This document shows, piece after piece, positions 1 through 8,222 of a DNA stretch of 64,000 nucleotides (position 1 is the first letter of the stretch; each line of letters begins with the position of its first letter). Made by a program: the position numbers and the translations under genes. This DNA is from Saprospiraceae bacterium (GTDB lineage: Bacteria; Bacteroidota; Bacteroidia; Chitinophagales; Saprospiraceae). The stretch lies in contig JALHLK010000014.1 in NCBI GenBank assembly GCA_022844565.1, positions 37,327-101,326 on the forward strand, in the 5' to 3' direction. A model generated the notes under the pieces. That model was not told where the DNA came from, ran no database searches, and saw only the letters and a program-made list of their open reading frames with translations.

Positions 1-223
1 CTTCCGAAGATTTAATCCTTTTTGCAAAGTCTAATACATTCTTTTCTGGGTGAGGCATTGTTTTTAGAGTGGTTGTAAAAATAGGGAAGTCATATACTTT
101 CAAGTCAATGATTTCAGTGGTTGCAAGCTTTTTCTCAATTAGGTAGTTTTGAAAATATAGGGCAACATTGTGACTCTTCCGTCCATCTCTGACACTTGAG
201 GAAAGAATTGATATATGTCTCAT
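1..223 (-). CDS. NADPH-dependent FMN reductase-like protein (5' part only)
   Basis: The reading frame begins at the ATG at 221-223 on the minus strand and runs off the left edge, so only about 74 N-terminal residues are visible. They start MRHISILSSSVRDGRKSHN, which matches the first beta strand and the phosphate-binding loop (S-S-x-R-x-x-R-x-S) of flavodoxin-fold NAD(P)H-dependent FMN/quinone reductases. The gene lies 3 nt after the pterin dehydratase stop and is probably last in the same transcript. The catalytic C-terminal part is outside the window, so substrate cannot be judged. Confidence 0.75.
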   Translation of the reverse strand, partial: MRHISILSSSVRDGRKSHNVALYFQNYLIEKKLATTEIIDLKVYDFPIFTTTLKTMPHPEKNVLDFAKRIKSSE

Positions 224-226
224 ATT

Positions 227-466
227 TTATACTCTTTTATAGATTCTGTCTATTTCCTCTGAGAGTTTTATGTCCTTTTCGGTAATACTATTTTGGGTTT
301 CATGGGTGAATAGTGCTATGTCAACCTTGTTATAGACGTTACTCCAATTTGGATGATGGTTCATTTCTTCTGCAGCAAAAGCTACTTCAGTCATAAAAGT
401 GAAGGCCTCCACAAAATCTTTAAATTCGAAGCTGCGTTTCAGTTCGTTATTTTCTTCTTTCCACAT
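227..466 (-). CDS. 4a-hydroxytetrahydrobiopterin dehydratase (pterin-4a-carbinolamine dehydratase family)
   Basis: This 79-residue protein has the family signature E-E-M-N-H-H-P near residues 33-39, followed by WSNVYNKVDIALFTHE, which supplies the conserved histidines of the pterin-binding site. The family dehydrates 4a-hydroxytetrahydrobiopterin, recycling the cofactor of aromatic amino acid hydroxylases, in the cytoplasm. It is shorter than the roughly 100-residue DCoH/PhhB proteins because the N-terminal extension is missing, which is usual in Bacteroidota. It sits 2 nt after the DUF6496 gene and 3 nt before the FMN reductase gene, implying co-transcription. No aromatic hydroxylase is visible here, so its physiological partner is unknown. 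Confidence 0.85.
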   Translation of the reverse strand: MWKEENNELKRSFEFKDFVEAFTFMTEVAFAAEEMNHHPNWSNVYNKVDIALFTHETQNSITEKDIKLSEEIDRIYKRV

Positions 467-468
467 GA

Positions 469-654
469 TTACTTATTTTTTATTTTTTTTAAGTTTTCCG
501 CCTCGCTTAATGCTATGGCGATGGCTTGTTTTCTGCTTGTTACGATCGTATCTGTATTTCCGATGTGAAGGTCACCTTCCTTAAATTCGTGCATCACTTT
601 CGAAACCTTTTTTTGGCTTATACTTGTATTTTTCTTTTTCATATTCGTTTTCAT
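469..654 (-). CDS. Small basic DUF6496-like protein
   Basis: A 61-residue lysine-rich protein whose middle reads KVMHEFKEGDLHIGN and then VTSRKQAIAIALSEA. I recognise this pattern (KVMHEFK, then a short variable loop, then a T-x-R-K-Q-A-I-A-I-A-L-S-E-A helix) from small proteins annotated as DUF6496. Their function is unknown; a nucleic-acid-associated role is only a guess from the charge. It begins 7 nt after the hairpin at 661-690 and is the first gene of a tight three-gene transcript with the pterin dehydratase and the FMN reductase. Confidence 0.65.
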   Translation of the reverse strand: MKTNMKKKNTSISQKKVSKVMHEFKEGDLHIGNTDTIVTSRKQAIAIALSEAENLKKIKNK

Positions 655-660
655 TTATAA

Positions 661-690
661 AATAGGCATAGATTTGGTTCTATGCCTATT
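661..690 (-). terminator. Hairpin terminator after the DUF2383 gene
   Basis: A perfect 12-bp inverted repeat (AATAGGCATAGA at 661-672, TCTATGCCTATT at 679-690) with a 6-nt loop lies 21 nt downstream of the stop at 712. Read on the minus strand it is followed by TTTATAAAT, consistent with intrinsic termination. It separates the DUF2383 gene from the three-gene unit that starts at 654. Confidence 0.7.
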
Positions 691-711
691 TATTTTAATT
701 ATGGTCCACTA

Positions 712-1170
712 TCAGTCTGCTATTGCCAGATCTCTCATAGTTTTTACCGTGTCGTGGTCAGCTTGTAATAACATGTGTTGCGATCTTATCATACTTCGCT
801 GTGCCTCCGTCAGCGTTTCCGTATCATTTTTCAATACGTCACCGTAGGTGTCTTTTGCCGCATCTTCTCCGTATTCACAGGAGTCAAGGATTGCTTTACG
901 ATCTTTGCCAGTGAGTGCTGCTTTTACATCCATCCAAACTCTAAAGAATTTTCCAGTAATCAGTGTTCCATCTGACGGTTTACCGCCCAGCCTGTTTACC
1001 TCATTTGTTAATTCTCTTTTGCATTTTTGACTCGTGGCAGAAAATTGTGCGAACATTGATTTTAATTCGTGTTCTTCCGTTTCTTTCCCTGCTGTTTCGT
1101 AACCTTCGATTCTATCGTTGTTGATAGTGATGAGTGTGTTTAGCACATCAATCGTTTTTTCATTGTCCAT
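712..1170 (-). CDS. PA2169-family four-helix-bundle protein (DUF2383)
   Basis: The 152-residue protein is almost entirely helical and starts MDNEKTIDVLNTLITINNDRIEGYETA, the pattern of the DUF2383 ferritin-like four-helix family. Further hallmarks are the W-x-D-x-K-A-A-L-T-G-x-D segment near residue 80 and the CEYGEDAAKDTY helix near residue 98. Members are often stress-induced; their activity is not established. The neighbouring PNPOx-like general stress gene ends 65 nt upstream and may belong to the same response. A hairpin at 661-690 closes the transcript. Confidence 0.85.
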   Translation of the reverse strand: MDNEKTIDVLNTLITINNDRIEGYETAGKETEEHELKSMFAQFSATSQKCKRELTNEVNRLGGKPSDGTLITGKFFRVWMDVKAALTGKDRKAILDSCEYGEDAAKDTYGDVLKNDTETLTEAQRSMIRSQHMLLQADHDTVKTMRDLAIAD

Positions 1171-1235
1171 TTTTTGTTTATTTAAGTGTTATTGAATTTA
1201 TTTAGTTCTGCTTGATTGGAGATTTTTGGCTACTA

Positions 1236-1709
1236 CTAATTTGCGTCTTTATCATCTGTAGCAATCTTAAATAAGTTTACCATTTTGTTACTCTGTATGT
1301 CCCAATTGTAAGCGGATGTTGGGTTTACTTTGATGATTGAAATGTTAGTATCGTCTTTACCATCTTTAAACCAAACTTGGGCTGGGGGGGACCAAAGTTC
1401 ATTAATTATTTTTGTGTCTAAACTTATTTCAGCTTCGCCATTTAATACAAGGTAACTGTTTTTTACAGGCTGAGAGAAGAAGAGTTGCACGTTTTTGTCA
1501 TTTGCAATTGCTGTGTTTTTCTCACTATTTTTTTCACTGAAAAACCAAACATTCCCTTGTTCGCAAACTTTTAATGCTGCCATTGGCCGACAAGTTGAAC
1601 CGTCGTCTGTTTTTAAATCGGTACAAAAGAGACAAATCATAATATCTTCGACGATGATCTTCAGTTTGTCAATTGCTTCTTTATCCTTTGGGTGATAAGT
1701 AGAGGTCAT
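1236..1709 (-). CDS. Pyridoxamine 5'-phosphate oxidase-like protein (general stress protein 26 type)
   Basis: A 157-residue split-barrel flavin-binding protein. The order of elements, an N-terminal helix (KEAIDKLKIIVEDI), then CRPMAALKV, then VWFFSEKNSEKNTAI, then VQLFFSQP and YLVLNGEAEI, follows the general stress protein 26 group of the PNPOx superfamily. Such proteins bind FMN or FAD and are usually not genuine PdxH enzymes. The segment LWSPPAQVWFKDGKDDTNISIIKV is typical of the C-terminal part. It lies just upstream of the DUF2383 gene on the same strand, suggesting a stress-related pair. Confidence 0.85.
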   Translation of the reverse strand: MTSTYHPKDKEAIDKLKIIVEDIMICLFCTDLKTDDGSTCRPMAALKVCEQGNVWFFSEKNSEKNTAIANDKNVQLFFSQPVKNSYLVLNGEAEISLDTKIINELWSPPAQVWFKDGKDDTNISIIKVNPTSAYNWDIQSNKMVNLFKIATDDKDAN

Positions 1710-1863
1710 TTTATGAGTTTTTTGAGAGTTATTATAATCTTAAAGAATGACCACAAAATTAGAGTTCTTCAGTTTGGGTTGCATTACACAATTCTTTAGA
1801 AATGTTACGTGATTTCTATAAGGTTAGTTTCTATTGTGATCTTCAATGCTAAAAAGGCTAGGA

Positions 1864-2395
1864 AGAGGTGAAGGAGGTGAAGAGAAGTTAAGTATGATCT
1901 GATGTGCAAGAAAACTTAACCTTCTCAACCATTTTGACACTATGTTAAAAAAAGGTTAAGGGAGGTTAAGGATAATCTAAAGTGCAAAAAAACTTAACAT
2001 TATCAACCAGCTTGTCCCAATGTCAACAGGTTAAGGGAGGTTAAGAATGATCTGAAGTGCAAGCAAACTTAACCTTATTCACAAGTTTGTACCTCTCTTA
2101 ACATGGTTAATGAAGGTTAAGAGAGGTTAAGAATAATCTAAAGTGCAAAAAAACTTAACATGTCTTAACTTATAAACTTAACATTATCAACCAGCTTGTC
2201 CCAATGTCAACAGGTTAAGGGAGGTTAAGAATGATCTAAAATGCAAGAAAACTTAACCTCAGTCACAAGTTTGTACCTATGTTAACATGATTAATGTAGG
2301 ATAAAATAGTTAAGAGAAGTTAAGAGTGCTCCGAGTGCAAGAAAACTTAACCTGCCTCAACTTAATCACTTAACCTACTTAACCTGTTTCACCTT
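1864..2395. repeat. Six-unit array of degenerate AGGTTAAG hairpin repeats
   Basis: Six imperfect direct repeats fill the gap between the PNPOx-like gene and the M14 peptidase. Each opens with a doubled AGGTTAAG-type motif (clear at 1953, 2028, 2114 and 2212; degenerate at 1866 and 2308), continues with ATnATCTnAAGTGCAAnnAAA, and then has CTTAAC(C). AGGTTAAG can pair with CTTAACCT, so every unit can form a hairpin with a loop of about 22 nt. The four middle units alternate in their tails. 1953-2027 and 2114-2211 share the tail ending CAGCTTGTCCCAATGTCAAC, while 2028-2113 and 2212-2297 share CACAAGTTTGTACCT. This is an ABAB higher-order repeat. The 2114 unit carries an extra 23 nt. No open reading frame or mobile-element gene accompanies it. 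Confidence 0.85.
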
Positions 2396-2448
2396 ATGCC
2401 GATATTGATCGACATAGAGCCCTTAAAAGTTGTCTTTTTTTAATTAAT

Positions 2449-4947
2449 CTAAAAAAACAATGCATTACTGAATAGCATCTGTCCATTCACCCAAAATGCT
2501 CGGAATAGCGGATTATCTACCATATAAATTATAGAGCCTCTTCCTTTTCTTTCTACTGCAAACGACACCGTTTCTTCTAATTTAGGCTTCAACTCCGAAC
2601 CTATAAACCCATAATGGACAAATTTCTTAGGTATATAAATTGGATTGTACGCATTTTCTAAAAGTTTGTAATGAGTTGGGTCCGTTTTTAGACTGTAATA
2701 GTCTTCTCCTAAGCCAAATGACAAAGGATGAGTAGGATCAAGTTTGTTTTTGATAATAGATCCCGCCAAATAATTAGATATACCACTCCTTTCAAAAGAT
2801 TCGTACAATTCATATCTAGCTTTCAATCCTTTTTCTTTTGAAGTTTTTTCCTCTGCTTTTTTCTCATCATCAGTTGCGAATTTTTTCAGAGCATAACCTT
2901 CTTTGTTTAAAAAATTATTATTAGCACCTTCGATAGAGATTAATTTACCACCTTTAGACAACCAAGCGTTCAATTTGCCCATAACACTTTGGTCAACTGT
3001 ATATCTGCCGTCAGGTAAAATAATGGTATTATAATCATCAAGATTTACCCTACTCAAAGCATCTAAATAGACAATGCTTATGGGATAACCCAACACTTCA
3101 TCAAAAAAGTGCCAAATTTGTCCCACATCGTTTGTGGAAGTACCCGAACCCATGACACTCAATACCTTTGGCTTTTTTAATAAATTAAAAGAACCCCCAC
3201 CTAAGTCATTACCCGTATTGCTAAACCCAGTAGGCAAATAGTGCCAATTCCAAAATATTTTATCAATTACGGTACAAAAATCTTTAACTTTTGGGTTGTC
3301 TCCTCTTGTAATTATGATGGTGCCTCTATCAAGTTTTTTACCAGCAATGACTACTTCTGTATTTGCCATTCTAGCAACAAGGCCCTCGTTAAATACCTTT
3401 GATAATATTTTGGCAGACTCAAGGCTGTTCCATGGCAATGCTACAGCGTAAGATCCAGCACATTGACCTGCTTTTTCTTGCACTTTCATACTATTTTGCA
3501 TGTCAATATCCTGATTTAAGCCATACGCGTCTACTCCATAAGCATAGGGTAATGCCCATGCAGAAATGTCGTAAGTCAAGGAATCTTCTAATAGAGGATT
3601 GGGGTCCATTAAGATTTGTAAGAAATTAGATTTTGGTTGTTTAGTCGTTATGATGTAGTCATTTTCATTCACGGTTACAGTACCTTCCACATCTTTTAAA
3701 TAATCATATCCTTTGGTGGTTGTGCTTTTTGAAGCCATCCCGTATTTTATCCCATGTTTTGAAAGTAGGTTGATTAAGCCTTGGGCTTTAGGTGTGTTTT
3801 TGACAACGTAAGTTTTAAATTTACCTTTTGGTTTTTCAACTGCATCTTTAAAAAACTTCTTAAACTCAGAAATTAGTCTAGCGTGGTTTTTATTGGCTAT
3901 TTCTACAGTGCTCATTCCTACGGTGATATTGTGAGTAATTCTATCTTTTAGCGTAAGTACATCACCATTTTCTATGTCGATGGCTCTGCCTGATGAACTA
4001 TTTCCAGCTTTTTCATATGTCATACCTATTGCACCATTATATAGTGGATAGGTATCACCATAACTTGGGTAAAATAGGTCAAAGACTTCTCGAGTGAAAT
4101 ACAACCATCCTTCCTTATCAAAGTACTTAATGTGGTTTTGACCAATTTCTGTCTGAAAAGTCCGCTGAAACTCGGTAATGTTTTGATGTAATGGTTTAGC
4201 TGCAGGAGCAAAATAATAATGATTATTAATGCCCATCTCGTGGAAGTCAGCATGTATATGAGGCATCCAATTGTTATATATTTCTATTCTTTTTTGTGTC
4301 TCTAATTGTGTGAGCCATGCCCAATCCCTGTTTAGGTCAAAGAGATAATGGTTAGGTCTTCCTCCTGGCCAAGGTTCCATGTGTTCTCTGTCATATACTC
4401 CTGGATGTGGGTTTTTACCAGCATAGCCTCTCATCCAGTTGGTGTATCTTGCATTGCCATCTGGATTGGCACTAGGGTCGATCATTACAACAGTATTATC
4501 TAAATAAGAAGCAGTTGTAGAGTTGCCCTCATTTGCTAATTGATATAAAACATTCATACTACTTTCTGTAGTGGAAGCTTCATTGCCATGCACACCAAAA
4601 CTCATCCAAACCAATGCTTTTTCATTCTTTGTTTTTGGTGCTATATCCGAAAGACCTATATTACTTAAATTGGTCAATCTTATATCTTCAAGGTTTAAAA
4701 TATTTTCTGGTTTAGAAATGATACAAAGTAAAAGAGGTCGGCCTTCATTGGTTCTACCATATTCTACTAGTTTTACTCTCTTACTATTCGCAGCTACATG
4801 TTGTACATATTCTACAATATTATGATGAAGGGTGTATTCGTTATAATATTTAGATTTTAAAAAATCTTCAGGCGACTTAATTTGACTGATTACGATAACA
4901 TTAAAAAATAAAATACAGGCTAAAACCGATAGAAATTTAAACTTCAT
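2449..4947 (-). CDS. Secreted M14-family zinc carboxypeptidase
   Basis: An 832-residue exported metallopeptidase. Residues 1-21 form a signal peptide (MKFKFLSVLACILFFNVIVI). The M14 zinc site is visible as H120-G-N-E123 in GVHGNEAST, with the third histidine in HIHADFHEMG at about residues 230-238. The substrate-binding N-R of FDLNRDWAW is near residue 206. The catalytic glutamate is probably in TYEKAGNSSSGRA. The C-terminal half lacks catalytic motifs and looks like a large accessory domain (a Rossmann-like or glutamine-amidotransferase-like fold, from SVMGSG and DYNTIILPDGRY), as in large Bacteroidota M14 proteins. It stands alone between the repeat array and an AT-rich gap. The cleaved substrate, peptide or peptidoglycan fragment, cannot be told from sequence. 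Confidence 0.9.
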   Translation of the reverse strand: MKFKFLSVLACILFFNVIVISQIKSPEDFLKSKYYNEYTLHHNIVEYVQHVAANSKRVKLVEYGRTNEGRPLLLCIISKPENILNLEDIRLTNLSNIGLSDIAPKTKNEKALVWMSFGVHGNEASTTESSMNVLYQLANEGNSTTASYLDNTVVMIDPSANPDGNARYTNWMRGYAGKNPHPGVYDREHMEPWPGGRPNHYLFDLNRDWAWLTQLETQKRIEIYNNWMPHIHADFHEMGINNHYYFAPAAKPLHQNITEFQRTFQTEIGQNHIKYFDKEGWLYFTREVFDLFYPSYGDTYPLYNGAIGMTYEKAGNSSSGRAIDIENGDVLTLKDRITHNITVGMSTVEIANKNHARLISEFKKFFKDAVEKPKGKFKTYVVKNTPKAQGLINLLSKHGIKYGMASKSTTTKGYDYLKDVEGTVTVNENDYIITTKQPKSNFLQILMDPNPLLEDSLTYDISAWALPYAYGVDAYGLNQDIDMQNSMKVQEKAGQCAGSYAVALPWNSLESAKILSKVFNEGLVARMANTEVVIAGKKLDRGTIIITRGDNPKVKDFCTVIDKIFWNWHYLPTGFSNTGNDLGGGSFNLLKKPKVLSVMGSGTSTNDVGQIWHFFDEVLGYPISIVYLDALSRVNLDDYNTIILPDGRYTVDQSVMGKLNAWLSKGGKLISIEGANNNFLNKEGYALKKFATDDEKKAEEKTSKEKGLKARYELYESFERSGISNYLAGSIIKNKLDPTHPLSFGLGEDYYSLKTDPTHYKLLENAYNPIYIPKKFVHYGFIGSELKPKLEETVSFAVERKGRGSIIYMVDNPLFRAFWVNGQMLFSNALFF

Positions 4948-5366
4948 AATTAGATAATTTTTTATGGCACAATTATACTTAATTTCTATTTAGTTTTCAA
5001 TTTATTTATAAAGTGTTTGAATAAATACTGGTGCTCCGTAAACAACAAAGGTTTAATACATTCTTTTAAAACTTAGTCTAACCACTTCAAAAGAAAAATA
5101 AAACAAAATTTAAAAAGTATTAAGATAGCTTCGAAAAATTAACTTTTGGTTAAATTAATATAGTAAATAATTGATATTTAATACAGTAGATGTACTAAAT
5201 AAACATATAAATTTTAAATTATTTTTGCATCAAATGCTCTTAATCAAAAATTTATTGTTCCTTGACTACTTTATTCTACATATATTTCTTTGTTTTAAAA
5301 TTATTAATTTAATTTGTAGCTTCTTACATAATTTTAATAATAATTAAACCCAATACTACATTTATC
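4948..5366. other. AT-rich divergent intergenic region without a recognised gene
   Basis: The 419 bp between the divergent M14 peptidase and PadR genes is very AT-rich, with long A/T runs. No open reading frame, RNA gene or strong hairpin is visible. It must hold both promoters, but I found no clean TTG/TAnnTTTG pair, so none is called. Confidence 0.5.
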
Positions 5367-5687
5367 ATGGATCAAAAAATATCAAAAGAACTCCAAACCT
5401 ATGCTATCACTGTTCTTATTTTTAAATTGCTAAAGAACGATGCATCTTATGGCTATAAGCTTATTAAAGATGTTGAAGCGATGACCAATAGTATGGTGCA
5501 GATCGAGGAAGGTTATCTTTACCCTGTACTTGCTAAATGGAAGAAAGCAGGGTATATAGATTACAATTGGGAAATGACCACAGGCAATCAAAGAAGAAAA
5601 AAGTACAAACTTTCAGCAGCTGGTAATGTCTTTTTAAATAGATTACTATCTGAAGCAAAGGAAATAGAAACTTTGTACGGCAAGTAA
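5367..5687 (+). CDS. PadR-family transcriptional regulator
   Basis: A 106-residue winged-helix protein. The elements seen are a first helix (LQTYAITVLIFKLLKND), the ASYGYKLIKDVE recognition region near residues 28-39, the EEGYLYPVLAKWKKAGYID segment that is the PadR signature, and a wing rich in basic residues (TTGNQRRKKYKLSAAG). PadR proteins are small dimeric repressors, often of membrane or efflux genes encoded immediately downstream. Here no partner follows: the next 200 bp hold a hairpin element and then a convergent gene. Its target must therefore lie elsewhere or have been lost. Confidence 0.88.
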   Translation: MDQKISKELQTYAITVLIFKLLKNDASYGYKLIKDVEAMTNSMVQIEEGYLYPVLAKWKKAGYIDYNWEMTTGNQRRKKYKLSAAGNVFLNRLLSEAKEIETLYGK

Positions 5688-5696
5688 ATATTATGT

Positions 5697-5876
5697 AGTT
5701 AAGTTTTGTGTAACAAATTGCACAATTAGAAATCTTGTCTATGGTTTACCCCAAAACCTAAGGGGAATCATGGGTAAGATTTCTAATTGATCTTGATTTG
5801 ATTCTCTTTTTTAGAGAATTAATGAGATAAGGATAAAAATCATTTTTGCGCTATTTGTTGTACAAAAAGTTAAGTT
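5697..5876. mobile_element. MITE-like element with inverted ends, flanked by AGTTAAGTT duplications
   Basis: The direct repeat AGTTAAGTT occurs at 5697-5705 and 5868-5876. Just inside are imperfect terminal inverted repeats: TTTTGTGTAACAAATTGCAC on the left, and on the right a copy whose complement reads TTTTGTACAACAAATAGCGC. They match at 18 of the 22 positions compared. The interior contains a perfect 13-bp inverted repeat (AATTAGAAATCTT at 5724-5736, AAGATTTCTAATT at 5776-5788). There is no coding capacity. The arrangement fits a short non-autonomous transposable element with a roughly 9-bp target duplication. A related element lies at 49004-49181. Confidence 0.55.
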
Positions 5877-5893
5877 CTTTTAGGTTGAAAAAC

Positions 5894-6646
5894 TTAAAAA
5901 TCTATAAACTTACTATTTTTCGCTATCCAGTCTTCCCTTGACTTGTAATCTGGCATTACTTTTTCGACGGTATTCCAAAATCTTGAAGAATGATTCATTT
6001 CTACAAGATGACTCAATTCGTGTACAATCACGTAGTCCAGCATAGGTTCTGGCAAAAGTAAGGTCCTTGTACTAAGATTAATATTGTTATTGACGGAGCA
6101 ACTTCCCCAATTGGTGGAATTGTATTTTAAGGTAATCCTATTTATTGGCTTTTGGAAATGCATGATATTCCAATATTGGACTTTGTCAACAACATACTTT
6201 TTATAGTTGGCACTTATAATTTTTGATAACAATGTTCGAATATATACTTTTTTTTCAAAGCTTGGCAAGGTTTCAGGTATAAATACTTTAAGATGATTGC
6301 CACTGTGACGTTCTACGGTTCCATTGCTGCGATTTTGTTCTTCTACAAAAACGGTATATTCATATCTACCAAGTACGGTAAGGCTATAATTATCAGCATA
6401 TTTTTCAATGTGGTACTTAGCTATAATTTCAGGCCTTTCTTTGTTAAGTGTAAGTAACCATTGTGTAGCATAGTTGATGTGTTTTTCAATTCTTGGGTGC
6501 TCAAAAGTAGGCACTCTAAGTAATACAGTATCCTTACCTATAGAAACCCTGACACTATTTCTAGCTTCGAGGTAAATGCGTAAAGGTATTTCGTGATTAT
6601 CTACCCTAACAACTTTATCGAATATATTAGCTATTTTTTTGCTCAA
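5894..6646 (-). CDS. YgjP-like zinc metallopeptidase (DUF45 family)
   Basis: A 250-residue protein with the M48-like zinc motif H-E-L-S-H in YVIVHELSHLVEMNHSSRFW near residues 208-227, where the second E/H cluster of the YgjP/DUF45 family is also seen. The N-terminal R-x-S-V-x-I-G-K-D beta region and SNWGSCS before the catalytic helix (here NSTNWGSCSVNNNINL) are also typical. Family members are soluble, with an unknown physiological substrate. The start at 6646 lies 20 nt inside the 3' end of serC in another frame, so the two are translationally close and probably co-transcribed. Confidence 0.88.
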   Translation of the reverse strand: MSKKIANIFDKVVRVDNHEIPLRIYLEARNSVRVSIGKDTVLLRVPTFEHPRIEKHINYATQWLLTLNKERPEIIAKYHIEKYADNYSLTVLGRYEYTVFVEEQNRSNGTVERHSGNHLKVFIPETLPSFEKKVYIRTLLSKIISANYKKYVVDKVQYWNIMHFQKPINRITLKYNSTNWGSCSVNNNINLSTRTLLLPEPMLDYVIVHELSHLVEMNHSSRFWNTVEKVMPDYKSREDWIAKNSKFIDF

Positions 6647-7697
6647 AATCCTTCATTACATCTGCTAAAAGCTGTACTCCTTCCAAACTCATTGCATTGT
6701 AAATAGAAGCTCTAAATCCACCCACTGACCGGTGGCCTTTTAGACCATCTAGTCCAGCTTTTTTACAAAGTTCAGAAAAAGCGTCCTCTAACTCTAGTTT
6801 TGCAATATTAAAAGTAACATTCATATGTGATCTATCTTCTTTGACTGCATGGCCTATAAAAAGACTTGATCCGTCAATTGCATCGTAAACTATTTTTGAC
6901 TTTGCTTCATTGTGAGTAGCCATTGCAGCTAATCCACCATTGTCTTTTATCCACTGTAAGGTAAGCATGGTAGTGTAGGTAGCAAAGACTGGGGGCGTAT
7001 TAAACATAGAGTCATTAGCAGCGTGAATTCTATAATCTAACATTGAAGGTAGTTTTTTAGCAATTCTGTTTAATGCCTCTTTTCTAACGATGACCAATAC
7101 AACACCTGCAGGCCCAATATTTTTTTGAGCTCCAGCATAAATCAAATCGTAACGATCGATATCTATTGGTCTACTAAAGATATCGGATGACATATCTGAT
7201 ATCAATTTTACAGAAGTCTCTGGCAATGACTGAAACTGAGTACCAAAAATTGTGTTGTTGGATGTATAATGAACATAACTTAAATCGCTCGGGATATCAA
7301 AGGCTTTTGGGATATAAGAGTGGTTTTTATCTTCTGAAGATGCTAATACTTGTACATTCCCCACCAACTTTGCTTCTTTGATTGCCTTTTCTGACCAAGT
7401 ACCCGTGTTAATGTAACCAGCCGTGGTACCTTCTGCAAGAAGATTAAGTGGAACTTGATAAAACTGTAGGCTTGCACCTCCTTGTAAAAATAATACTTCA
7501 AACTCATCAGAAATACCGAGCAATTCTTTGGTTAAAGATACTGCTTGGTCCATCGTTTGGATAAAATCCTTACCCCTATGAGAGACTTCTATCAAAGACA
7601 GCCCCGTACCATTGTAATCTCTTATGGCATCAGCAGCTTGGTTGATAACACTTTGTGGCAGAATAGCAGGACCTGCTGAGAAGTTTATTTTTTTCAT
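6627..7697 (-). CDS. serC: Phosphoserine aminotransferase
   Basis: The 356-residue protein begins KKINFSAGPAILPQSVI, the unmistakable SerC N-terminus. The PLP lysine lies in IYAGAQKNIGPAGVVLVIV near residue 192, and the end (GLKGHRSVGGFRASIYNAMSLEGV) holds the conserved HRSVGGFRAS motif that binds substrate phosphate. It transaminates 3-phosphohydroxypyruvate with glutamate in cytosolic serine synthesis, and the corresponding pyridoxine step where that pathway exists. Length is normal for the family. serA and serB are not nearby. The downstream YgjP-like gene overlaps it by 20 nt. Confidence 0.96.
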   Translation of the reverse strand: MKKINFSAGPAILPQSVINQAADAIRDYNGTGLSLIEVSHRGKDFIQTMDQAVSLTKELLGISDEFEVLFLQGGASLQFYQVPLNLLAEGTTAGYINTGTWSEKAIKEAKLVGNVQVLASSEDKNHSYIPKAFDIPSDLSYVHYTSNNTIFGTQFQSLPETSVKLISDMSSDIFSRPIDIDRYDLIYAGAQKNIGPAGVVLVIVRKEALNRIAKKLPSMLDYRIHAANDSMFNTPPVFATYTTMLTLQWIKDNGGLAAMATHNEAKSKIVYDAIDGSSLFIGHAVKEDRSHMNVTFNIAKLELEDAFSELCKKAGLDGLKGHRSVGGFRASIYNAMSLEGVQLLADVMKDFEQKNS

Positions 7698-8222
7698 TGT
7701 ATTATTTTATATCGAGTAATTAATTTCAACTTGTATGAATACCTACTATTCAACCGAAAAATAATGTTTTATTTCAAAATAAAATTTATTTCAAAATAAA
7801 AACATAATTCTGTAAAATAGATATAAACCTTATTTTAAATTCTAATACAAAAGTCATACTTTTCTCAGAAATAATCAATGATATTGACAAAATATATTAA
7901 AAAATTGTTTTGTTGATGAGTTTACCTAGATTATAAATTAGGGTTTTATTCATGCTTTGTTTTCCAGAAGGGTGGATTCAAACGAAATTCTACTTCTTAG
8001 CTAGTGGGAGTCTCATTTTTCTGTCCTTGATTTAATTAACCTACATATCTAAATGAAATTCGTCGTGAGAGACCAAAATACAGTAAAGCTAAGCTAACTT
8101 ATTTTGAGGTATTTAGAAACCTTGACAGAATTTACATTCTAGATTTTTAGGTATTATTAAAAGATACTTTCTTGTCGAATTTTAACCGAAGTGCAATAAA
8201 ACAAGTTAATAATTTAAAACAC
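7698..8222. repeat. Intergenic region with an exact 17-bp tandem repeat
   Basis: This 525-bp AT-rich gap follows the OMP gene and precedes serC, both minus-strand. The one clear structure is TTTATTTCAAAATAAAA, present twice without interruption at 7767-7783 and 7784-7800. Each copy is itself nearly palindromic, so the block can fold as a hairpin about 70-100 nt upstream of serC. It could be a repressor site or a slippage duplication. No gene is recognised; a short frame at 8147-8353 overlaps the OMP gene out of frame and is not believed. Confidence 0.55.

Noticed and set aside
1953..2297. Repeat array considered as plasmid or chromosomal origin iterons
   Set aside because: No replication initiator, DnaA boxes or partition genes are near it; the hairpin form does not match iterons.
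1864..2395. Repeat array considered as CRISPR
   Set aside because: Unit lengths vary, there are no unique spacers of constant size, the units are diverged and alternate in type, and no cas genes are present.
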